This document shows positions 28,539 through 37,200 of a stretch of DNA of 64,000 bases, one piece after another. The stretch comes from Bacteroidota bacterium (GTDB lineage Bacteria; Bacteroidota; Bacteroidia; AKYH767-A; OLB10). Position 1 is the first letter of the stretch. Every line of letters begins with the position of its first letter. Below the pieces are notes generated by a model that saw nothing but the letters and a program-made list of their open reading frames with translations, searched no databases and was not told the origin of the DNA. The stretch is taken from assembly GCA_016714535.1 (NCBI GenBank), contig JADKDR010000002.1, positions 124,001 to 188,000 on the forward strand, read 5' to 3'. Position numbers and translations under genes: made by a program.

Positions 28539-29969
28539 TTAATACATAATTTGTTTGTACAAAATTCCTTGCTCATTACTTATTAAAAGAAATACAGGGT
28601 AATTTATTTTATCCAGTTGAAATCTGCCTGCGTTTTCTACGCTGCGATAAAGAAGTTTTGCATCAATTGAATATAGTTCTATCCTTATTTTTCCTGCCGT
28701 GTTTGTTACCAATATTTTATCGTTAGCAACCCATGCAGCTATTCCGTTTTTGGTAATATTGTTTTCGAGGCTCGAAAAAATTACGGTAGATGAAGGGGTG
28801 CTGCAACCATTACTATCACTTATAAGAACAAAGTAATTGCCCGGCACGGTAGGTGCAAAGCATTGCGTAGTCGAAAGCACTTGGGTGAGGTTGATGGTAT
28901 TGTACCACGAATAACTCACTGCCGGTGTCGAGCAATATTGTGAGCCATTTATGCTGATAATGGGTGCCGGTGGATTAGGATACTCCGTAATAAATTGTGA
29001 GAAGGTAGCAGTATCGCAACCAGCACCATTGCATGCAATAAGTTGCACATCAAAACTTCCATATCCGGGATAATAAATACCAGTTGGATTTTGCAAAGTA
29101 GAACTTGCAGGTGCCGCACCGGTAAAGGTCCATTCCCAGCTTGTTGGCGAATTGGTGCTTAAATCAAAGAAATCGATACTTTGTTTTTCGCAAAAAACGG
29201 TATCGCTGCTACTCAGGTTTGCTAATGGCGCTGCGCTCGTTAACGACTGCACACTCACATCATCAATAAAATAATAGCAATAAGGAAAGAATGAGTTTGG
29301 ATTTACGCATTGCCAGTTTGTATTCGCGTCATTTTTAAAATTGCCGATTACAAAATAATTTTCGTTGCCGGTGGCTACATAGTTCCATTGCAGCTTTACC
29401 CATTGTGCAGTATCGCTTAGCAAACCTCCGGTGTAAGTTAATTGAGGAGCTACCTGCAATACCCCGGGCTGTGTTCCAAAATTTTGTTGTATGGGTGTTG
29501 GCGAAAAATATACACCAAAGTCACTAACGGCAAACTTAGCACCATTAGCAAGGCTAACATAAAAACTCACTTCGTAAGACTGCCCTGCCTGCAGGGTTGA
29601 CAATAGTGTGCCTCGTATATACTCACGGTATTCACTGCTGCCAAGGCTAAGGCATCCAAACAAGGCAATTGCTTCATAGGGGATAATGCCGGCATGTGCC
29701 ACACCGGTGCGCGAAGGTTGATAGCCCAACAAGGCATTGGGACTATTAACTCCGCCTATCTGCCACGAGCAGGCAGCATATAAATCAGGCGATGAGGTGG
29801 AGTCAGCTCCAGAGTTTACATCATCCCAATCCTGAGCATTAATCAATTCGCCCGGCCCCAAGGGGCATGGCGACAGTGTTTCGAAGCTTGGATTAAGCAC
29901 CAGATTTTGAGCATATATGGTCACTGTTAACAACATACACAGTGCCGTTGCCGAAATAGTTGAGCGCAT
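28539..29969 (-). CDS. secreted PKD-domain protein with T9SS-type C-terminus
   Basis: A 476-residue protein with a signal peptide (TVTIYAQ). It starts with a carbohydrate-binding-like jelly roll (NLVLNPSFETLSPCP ... AQDWDDVN; YEVSFYVSLANG; FIDDVSVQ), a form common in gliding-related Bacteroidota proteins. A PKD-like domain follows (FCEKQSIDFFDLSTNSPTSW ... ACNGAGCDTATFSQFI) and then a Cys-containing Ig-like module. The last 75 residues (KIRIELYSIDAKLLYRSVENAG ... ILYKQIMY) are a plausible but divergent sorting domain. The function is unknown. Confidence 0.75.
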   Translation of the reverse strand: MRSTISATALCMLLTVTIYAQNLVLNPSFETLSPCPLGPGELINAQDWDDVNSGADSTSSPDLYAACSWQIGGVNSPNALLGYQPSRTGVAHAGIIPYEAIALFGCLSLGSSEYREYIRGTLLSTLQAGQSYEVSFYVSLANGAKFAVSDFGVYFSPTPIQQNFGTQPGVLQVAPQLTYTGGLLSDTAQWVKLQWNYVATGNENYFVIGNFKNDANTNWQCVNPNSFFPYCYYFIDDVSVQSLTSAAPLANLSSSDTVFCEKQSIDFFDLSTNSPTSWEWTFTGAAPASSTLQNPTGIYYPGYGSFDVQLIACNGAGCDTATFSQFITEYPNPPAPIISINGSQYCSTPAVSYSWYNTINLTQVLSTTQCFAPTVPGNYFVLISDSNGCSTPSSTVIFSSLENNITKNGIAAWVANDKILVTNTAGKIRIELYSIDAKLLYRSVENAGRFQLDKINYPVFLLISNEQGILYKQIMY

Positions 29970-30130
29970 CGTTTTATTTCTATTATTTTTTTAAAAAACA
30001 AGAATACGTTTTTTTATCTTGCCTGAATCAGGGTATCTCTTTTTTCCAAAAAAATAATTTGATGATAGCGCGGCATCAGAAAAAAATTATTTCATTCGCA
30101 GGTAATAAATTCAATAAAAAAATATCACAT

Positions 30131-30511
30131 ATGAGTTATCCGGCCGAATTAAAATACACCAAAGAGCACGAATGGGTTCGAATAGAGGGCGATGTAGCCA
30201 CCATAGGTATTACACACTTTGCGCAAAGCGAGTTGGGCGATATTGTTTATGTGGAAATTGAAACCGTTGGCGAAACGCTTGATAAAGACACCATATTCGG
30301 TACCGTAGAGGCAGTAAAAACGGTTTCTGATTTATTTATGCCATTGTCGGGCGAGGTGCTTGAGATTAATCCGGATTTGCAGGGAAACCCTGAATCGGTA
30401 AACAAAGATCCTTATGGTGCCGGGTGGATGATTAAAATCAGAATAACCAATGCTGACGAAGTTCCTCATCTGCTTGCTGCAGAGGCTTATACTTCCTTGA
30501 TTGGGGCTTAG
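30131..30511 (+). CDS. gcvH: glycine cleavage system H protein
   Basis: A 126-residue lipoyl carrier that shuttles the aminomethyl group between the P and T proteins of glycine cleavage. The start is the ATG at 30131 (MSYPAELKYTKEHEW); the frame is open upstream but that extension has no family counterpart. Lipoyl-lysine K63 sits in the expected VEAVKTVSDL context, and ENPDLQGNPESVNKDPYGAGW-like residues near the C-terminus match the family. gcvP and gcvT are not in this window. A VanZ-like gene follows 11 nt later. Confidence 0.96.
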   Translation: MSYPAELKYTKEHEWVRIEGDVATIGITHFAQSELGDIVYVEIETVGETLDKDTIFGTVEAVKTVSDLFMPLSGEVLEINPDLQGNPESVNKDPYGAGWMIKIRITNADEVPHLLAAEAYTSLIGA

Positions 30512-30522
30512 TTGCTATTGCC

Positions 30523-30921
30523 TTGTTAGCAAAGCTTTTCAATCGTAGTAATTTTTATACTACCCTACTTTGGGCAATGTTAATATTGGTGTTGTGCCTC
30601 ATGCCCGGTAAAGAACTTCCCAAAATATGGTGGCTCGAACTGCTCAGTTTTGATAAGGTAGTTCACGCTGCTGTTTTTGCTATACTCACTATACTTTTCA
30701 TTCGTAATTTAGAGGTACTTAATCCCACTCATCCAATATTCAAAAACAGAATCTTAACTGCTATCGCTATTAGCTCATGTTATGGTGGTGCCCTCGAAGT
30801 TATGCAAGGCACCCTCATTGAAGGCCGCAGTGCTGATATTTACGATTTTGTATTTGATGCCTTAGGTTGCTTTTTGGGTGTTTGGGTTGCCCGAAAAAAA
30901 AAGTGGATGCTTTTCAGCTGA
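30523..30921 (+). CDS. VanZ-like membrane protein
   Basis: About 132 residues with four hydrophobic segments. The first loop carries CLMPGKELP, and the pattern FDKVVHAAVFAIL (Asp-Lys-His) plus EVMQGTLIEGRSADIYDFVFDALG is typical of VanZ-family proteins. The start codon is probably TTG at 30523; the first in-frame ATG (30577) would cut the first membrane segment. It is commonly found next to gcvH in Bacteroidota, as here. The function of these homologues is unknown; the VanZ name reflects weak similarity to a teicoplanin-resistance protein. Confidence 0.82.
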   Translation: MLAKLFNRSNFYTTLLWAMLILVLCLMPGKELPKIWWLELLSFDKVVHAAVFAILTILFIRNLEVLNPTHPIFKNRILTAIAISSCYGGALEVMQGTLIEGRSADIYDFVFDALGCFLGVWVARKKKWMLFS

Positions 30922-30922
30922 T

Positions 30923-31330
30923 TCAACGTTGTTCGATCACCCAATCGTTTAAGGGCTCAAATACATTATCTATCCAACCATCCTGATGACTCAGCATTTC
31001 TTTTTGGTTAGGAAAATTTTCATGTGTTAATCTTATTTCGCAGCCCGAGGGGTGAGCAGCAAAATTATACGTAACCACACTTGGTTCAGCTTTCTTGCTC
31101 CATGTGTTGGGCTTCCAGGTATGTTTAAGCATTTTATTTTTTGTAAAAGCCTGTACTTCACCGGTTACCCAATTATCAAAAAGCATAAACTTACCGCCTT
31201 CTTTTAGCTCCAGTAAACTATCGCCACCTCCCCATTCCCTAATTTTTTCAGCATTTACAATTGCCTCAAAAACAATTGCAGGAGCAGCATATACTACATA
31301 GGTTATTTCAAATTGCAGGTCTTTATTCAT
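30923..31330 (-). CDS. SRPBCC (AHSA1-like) domain protein
   Basis: A 135-residue START-like fold protein of the AHSA1 group: ITYVVYAAPAIVFEAIVNAEKIREWGG at the N-terminus, GGKFMLFDNWVTGEV, CEIRLTHENFP and C-terminal GWIDNVFEPLNDWV. Such proteins bind hydrophobic ligands or act as co-chaperone-like factors; no specific role can be read. Its stop lies one base from the stop of the convergent VanZ-like gene, leaving no room for a separate terminator. Confidence 0.85.
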   Translation of the reverse strand: MNKDLQFEITYVVYAAPAIVFEAIVNAEKIREWGGGDSLLELKEGGKFMLFDNWVTGEVQAFTKNKMLKHTWKPNTWSKKAEPSVVTYNFAAHPSGCEIRLTHENFPNQKEMLSHQDGWIDNVFEPLNDWVIEQR

Positions 31331-31350
31331 GGCATCTAACTTCTATGTTG

Positions 31351-31358
31351 CAAAAGTA
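31351..31358 (-). promoter_or_regulatory. -7 element for the SRPBCC gene (TACTTTTG)
   Basis: On the minus strand TACTTTTG matches TAnnTTTG and lies about 20 nt before the ATG at 31330, a normal distance. Confidence 0.45.
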
Positions 31359-31450
31359 TAAAAGTAAATCCGATTAACTGTATAGCGTGGCAAAGCAACT
31401 ACAGGCAGTGAAAATGATTACCTGATATTTGCGAAAATTAATTTTAGCAA

Positions 31451-32215
31451 ATGAAAAAAATTCTACTCCTATTAGCAATTGTAATAAAAGTATCAGGTGT
31501 TTCTGCACAACAGTGGGTGGTTGGCCAACCGGTTAATCAGTTAATTCTTCCTTCAGCGTTAGGCTATGCGGCATTAGATGGGTGTTATCCTAACCCTTCG
31601 GTAAATTGGACATTAAATGTACCATCGGTACCGGGTGTTCAGTTTTCGTTAGTTGTAAAATCGGCCGATGCCAACAGCATGTTTGTACTGCCGGGCAACG
31701 ATACACTTGCAATTGGTGACTCCGTTAAGATTAGCGGAAGCAATTTTATTTTTTCAATATATTATTTTTCCACCGCTGCACCCACGCAACCGCTCGATTT
31801 CGATTTGGTAGCCACAGGTATACCTACACAGGCAGGTGCGGCTTATCCTTGCAATCTTAGTATGCTTATTTTTATGTCAAACCTGTTGCTGTGCCCCGAT
31901 GGTTTGTCTGGAACTATTCCTGCTAATTGCACAGTGTTGCTTAATTCAGCTATTGAAGAAAATTCATCATTGGCAGGAGTAATAAATTGGCCTTCAGAAC
32001 AAAATAACTTCACGCTGAATATTGATAATCTGAAACCAGGCACACGTGTTTCAGTTTTTTCTATCCATGGTAATTTAATAGAAGAATTGACAACAGAAAT
32101 AGCAGAGGTTCAACTTGATTTTTTAGATAAAGCTCCCGGAGTTTATTTATTACGAATCAAACATGGTAATAATGTTTCTTCAAGTAAATTTAATTTACAA
32201 GGCAATCGGCAATAG
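31451..32215 (+). CDS. small T9SS-sorted secreted protein
   Basis: A 254-residue protein with a signal peptide (SGVSAQ). The central part is beta-rich with no family recognised. The C-terminal segment (NNFTLNIDNLKPGTRVSVFS-IHGNLIEEL, APGVYLLRIKHGNN) is a type A sorting domain, although YPNP is replaced by WPSE. It is followed by the truncated adhesin locus A after about 136 bp with no clear terminator. Confidence 0.65.
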   Translation: MKKILLLLAIVIKVSGVSAQQWVVGQPVNQLILPSALGYAALDGCYPNPSVNWTLNVPSVPGVQFSLVVKSADANSMFVLPGNDTLAIGDSVKISGSNFIFSIYYFSTAAPTQPLDFDLVATGIPTQAGAAYPCNLSMLIFMSNLLLCPDGLSGTIPANCTVLLNSAIEENSSLAGVINWPSEQNNFTLNIDNLKPGTRVSVFSIHGNLIEELTTEIAEVQLDFLDKAPGVYLLRIKHGNNVSSSKFNLQGNRQ

Positions 32216-32351
32216 TATAATCCCTGAATTATTAATCAAGAAATACATTACTTCCACATTTGTATTTAACCGTTTTTTTTTAAACTGTTAGAATAATCTT
32301 ATAGTATTTATTCTATTAATAAGCAAGGTGCAGAATTGACACTACGCTTAG

Positions 32352-33811
32352 AGTGCCTCTAAAGAAGCAAACTCGAACTTTGATATTTCAGAAATTACAT
32401 TTTATCCAAACCTGGAAAGCAAAACAACCACATTGCAGTTTGATGGTTTTGCCGATGGAAATGCGACCATAACCGTAACAGATGCCAATGGATGCACAGC
32501 TACCTGCGAATATACCATAACCGAGCCGGCAGTATTAACCGTTTCGTTAACACCTACCAATGTTACTTGCCTTGGAGGAAGCGATGGTAGCATAGCTGCC
32601 AACCCAGCGGGAGGCACCATGGCGAATAGTTATATGTGGAGCAATGAACAGACTACGGCAACAGCCACAGGCCTTATAAGCGGAACATATACCGTAACGG
32701 TAACTGATGCCAATGGATGTACGCCACGGCTTAAGCTACCATCACACATACCCTTGTAATACCGGCAATGCCGGGTGCTATAACAGGCCCAACGTTGGTA
32801 TGTCGCAACACTACACAATCGTATAGCATAGCTGCTGTACCCGGTGCATCAACCTATACCTGGACAGCCCCTGCCGGAGCAACAGTTACCGGTGGTCAGG
32901 GAACAACCAATGCAACCATCTTCTATAGCAATTCAGCGGTTACAGGCAATGTAACGGTAACAGCGGGCAATGTGTGTGGCACCAGCGGCCCACGTAGCGT
33001 ATTGGTAACCGTTGTACCAAACAAACCTGCCATGCCAACCGTAACCGGTTTGCAAAATGGAGTGTGCGGACGTAAGAACCTGGTTTACACATGTTCGGTT
33101 GTAGCAGGAGCTACATCTTATACATGGACCGTTCCTACAGGAGCAACATTAGCAAGCGGCCAGGGAACCAACAGCATACTAGTACACTTTGGCAATACAT
33201 TTACAGGTAGTGGTTTTATTACTGTAACAGCTAACAATATATGTGGAAGTAGTAATGTACGTTCGTATGCAGTATATGGTAAATTGCAAACACCGGTTAT
33301 TTCAGGAGCCAACTATACTTGTAAGTTTCAAACCGGGGTAACCTACTCATGCGCACCGATTGCCGGGGCCACTAGCTATACGTGGACCGTTGTACCTGGT
33401 AGCATATTGGTTAGCGGGCAAGGAACAACTTCGATAGTTGTAAATTGGGGACATATAAATGGTGTTATTAAAGTTAAGGCCAATTCTGTTTCAGTATGTA
33501 GTACCAGCCCTAATTCACTTCACCCGGTTTCATTTACTTGTCGTGAGGGTAATGAATTGCTAAGCGGAATAGGAATTTACCCTAACCCAACCAATGGACT
33601 CACAACGATTGATTTTGACGCATTTGAAAGCGGAGAAGGAGCAATGCAGGTGTTTAATATTTTGGGTGAGCAGGTTATGTTTAATCCATTATCAGTTAAT
33701 GAAGGCTTAAACCGCATAAACCTTGATGCTACACAATTTGCAGCAGGTTGTTATATTGTTAAGGTATCTTGCAAAGGAACCACCCAAGTGGCCAGAATGG
33801 TTGTCAATTAA
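32352..33811 (+). pseudogene. adhesin locus A: 5'-truncated SprB/PKD-type T9SS protein, chimeric start
   Basis: The open frame begins without start codon or signal peptide. It first encodes a fragment of a T9SS sorting domain (FYPNLESKTTTLQFDGFADGN) that is identical in DNA to 40390-40513, then passes in frame at ACCGTA into the last SprB repeat of an adhesin (TVTDANGCTATCEY...). A missing T near 32722 shifts the frame, and an in-frame TAA (32732) would remain even if that were repaired. The second part (32768-33811) carries three Ig/PKD-like modules (ASTYTWTAPAG, TSYTWTVPTG, TSYTWTVVPG) and a sorting domain (IYPNPTNGLTTIDF). It most resembles locus D up to about 33270 and then diverges. Probably non-functional. 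Confidence 0.8.
32354..32477 (+). repeat. 124-bp segment identical to 40390-40513
   Basis: The two copies are identical over 124 bases and encode part of a T9SS sorting domain. Homology stops at GCCTCT on the left and at ACCGTA on the right. Confidence 0.97.
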
Positions 33812-33837
33812 AGAGTGTAATTGAATATGAATTTCTG

Positions 33838-33870
33838 AAATGAGCGTCATTTATGACGCTCATTTTTTTT
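33838..33870 (+). terminator. terminator after locus A
   Basis: A perfect 13-bp stem (AAATGAGCGTCAT and its complement) with a 2-nt loop, followed by a T run. Confidence 0.9.
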
Positions 33871-34222
33871 GTCTTTTACTGCAAGATGGGTTGGATAATC
33901 CAAGACCAATATGACTAGTTTATAGCTGCTCGAATGTTGTCTTAGCTTTTATGGTAGTGGAAAATTAGCAGGTTGATAAGTGCCTTGGTTCTTTTTTTCA
34001 AAATATGATAATTATCTTGTTATTATTAAATTATTAAGCATAGAATATTTATTACACAAAAATGTTTTATTTGCATTTAGATTTTACTCCTTCAATCGTA
34101 TTTTTTGTTGTTTTATAGAATGGATTCAAAATAAATGGAGTGCATTTATTATTTTGATATTTCATTCTGAAATAACGAAGCATTTATTAAACAGGTAAAT
34201 ACAATATAAAAAACCAAATAAG
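33871..34222. other. 352-bp A/T-rich intergenic region
   Basis: It separates locus A from locus B. A 72-codon open frame within it looks like A/T-rich noise. No promoter match beyond weak A/T-rich elements. Confidence 0.4.
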
Positions 34223-37200
34223 ATGAACAATTCAAACTTTACTTTTTTAATTTATTAGGTGGTTGCAAGTCAATCTTTCGCATTGCAGCCTTTATGTCTA
34301 TGGTTTTAATCGCGGTAGATTCTTACGCACAAAACGTATACTCTAGTGAACCTGTGCAATGGGTAGGTAGGCCCAATGGTTATTCTACCACACCATACAA
34401 TAGTGACTATCGCACTACTGTATATCGGAAATTGTCAACCACCACAGCTAACCCTGCAGATGGCAGAGGCCAATGGAGTACAACCATTAATGTGCAAAAT
34501 GCCGGTGGAGACATAGCTCCTGATAATATGCCGGGAGGTGGAGGTGCTGGATGGCTGCTTATAAGCGGTCCTTTATCCAATCGCTTTCAAAACAAATGGA
34601 ACTTCAATGGTATCGGCCAGGGAGCCCTTAATGCATATAATGATGTTGTTTTACAATTAGGCGGTCAGGATATGGGCTTAAATATGGGTACCAGCGGTTA
34701 TTATCATTTTAACTTTAGAGATGCCGGATATGTAAACAGCAATTTTTTTGTAGGGTATACGCTTAACGCTCCTGTTACCTGTAACTACTCTTCGTTGAGT
34801 TATAATTCCATAACTCACAATGCCCAATTATCAGTTTCAACTAGTGCAACCCCATCAAGTGGCGAGGGCGTTTTTGTTCGATATCGTGTTGGAACGAATG
34901 ATTTTACAGCATCCACATCAGTGGTTGAAGCAACAGGTTCCGGCACTTCGTGGACCGCAACTATTCCTGCTCAAACTTGCAGCACAACCGTCTATTTTTA
35001 TGTCTTCACATCCACGCGCAGCTTGGCACAATTAAATACTGATAGCGAACAAAATCGTTTTTTGGCTGCATTAAGGTATGATGATAATAGTGGCAATAAT
35101 TATTCGTATACCAATATCCCGATTACAGCAACATGTTCAGGTACAAATGTTACGTGCCTGGGCGGAATTAATGGTTCCGCTTCAGTAAATTCATCAGGCG
35201 GCACATCTGCTTATTCATATTTGTGGAATAATGGCAATACGAATGTGTTCATACACCGTAACGGAACCAGCTATGTTAACAGCAATGTGCAGTGGTGCCA
35301 ATGTTTCATGCAACGGTGGTAATAACGGCAGCGCATCAGTTACAGCAGGTGGAGGCACATCACCATACATATACTTATGGAGTAATGCATCAACAGATGC
35401 TTCTATAACAGGGTTATCCGCAGGAACGTATACGGTGACTGTAACGGATGCCAATAGTTGCATTGCAACGTGTTCATACACCGTAACTGAACCTGCTATT
35501 TTAACAGCTACCTGCAGCGGAATCAATGTTTCATGCAACGGTGGTAATAACGGCAGCGCATCAGTTACAGCAGGTGGAGGCACATCACCATACACATACT
35601 TATGGAGTAATGCATCAACAGATGCTTCAATAACAGGGTTATCCGCAGGAACGTATACAGTAACTGTAACGGATGTCAATAGTTGCATTGCAACTTGTTC
35701 ATACACAGTAACTGAACCTGTTATTTTAACTGCTACCTGCAGCGGAACCAATGTTGCATGCAACGGTGGTAACACCGGCAGCGTATCAGTTACGGCAGCA
35801 GATGGCACATCACCATACACATACTTATGGAGCAATGCATCAACAGATGCAAGCATAACAGGGTTGGCAGCCGGCACGTATAACGTAACAGTAACAGATG
35901 CCAATAGTTGCATATCAACTTGTTCATACACAGTAACTGAACCTGTTATTTTAACAGCTACCTGCAGCGGAACCAATGTTGCATGCAACGGTGGTAACAC
36001 CGGCAGCGTATCAGTTACGGCAGCAGATGGCACATCACCATACACATACTTATGGAGCAATGCATCAACAGATGCAAGCATAACAGGGTTGGCAGCCGGC
36101 ACGTATAACGTAACAGTAACAGATGCCAATAGTTGTATATCAACTTGTTCATACACAGTAACTGAACCTGTTATTTTATCTGCTACCTGCTCCGGCACCA
36201 ATGTTTCATGCAGCGGAGGTAGTGATGGAAGTGCCTCAGTTTCTGCACTTGGAGGTACATCGCCCTATGCATATGCATGGAGCAACTCAGCCACCGATGC
36301 AAGTATCACCGGATTGATAGCTGGTTCGTATACGGTAACGGTAACAGATGCAAATGGTTGTACCGCTGCATGCAGTTATACAGTTACTGAGCCTGCTTCA
36401 GCCTTGGTTGTTTCTTGTTATTCAGAACCCGCATTTTGCTTCGGAGGAAATAGCTTTATAGATATTTCTGTTACTGGAGGAACAGCCATGTATACTTACC
36501 TTTGGAGTAATGGAGTAACGGATGAAGATCAACCTTCTATAGGAGCTGGAACGTATACCGTAACAGTAACCGATGCAAATGGTTGTACAGCAACCTGTTC
36601 TACAGAAATTACTGAACCAACGGAAATCCTGGTAACCGCTACTGTTGACTCCGCAACTTGTGCAGGCGATGCAAATGGTGCTATACAGATAAATACAGCC
36701 GGAGGTACACCTTGTGCCAATAATTCGCGTGGTCTGTTGATTTCTAAATATTTTGCAAACCCTTCCGGTAATGATGCCGCTCAAGAGTTTGTTGAATTAA
36801 TAGCTACTCGTAATATTGACTTTAGCGTTACTCCGTATACAGTTATTGTTGCTAATAATGGTACAGCCACCAACTTAGGTTGGAAGCGTGGCAGCACTAT
36901 CACCTATGCATTTCAGATAACATCCGGCACCGCGGTGCAAGGAGGAGTTTATTATGTAGGTGGCACACAAATGAGTAATAGTGGAATTACATCCAATATT
37001 CTACGTTCAATAAACATTACCAACACGGGTGGCGATGGAGGATTAGGAAACTTGCAGGCAACCGCGGGTGTATTTGGTAATGGTGGCTCATCGGCTGATG
37101 GTATAGCTATATTTCAGGGTACTGTTGCTACCATCACACCAACCGTGCAACCAATAGACGCCATTTTTTATGGCACTGCCATTGGCAGTGCCATGGTAAG

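Noticed and set aside
35215..36201. Long minus-strand open frame across SprB repeats (328 codons), and similar ones at 45205-45846 and 54711-55243
   Set aside because: They are antisense shadows of the repetitive coding sequence; their repeating Val/Leu-rich peptides mirror the sense repeats and lack starts and promoters.
35125..36640. Regularly spaced repeats suggesting a CRISPR array
   Set aside because: The units are 225 bp, contiguous and coding in one frame (SprB domains); there are no short repeats with unique spacers.
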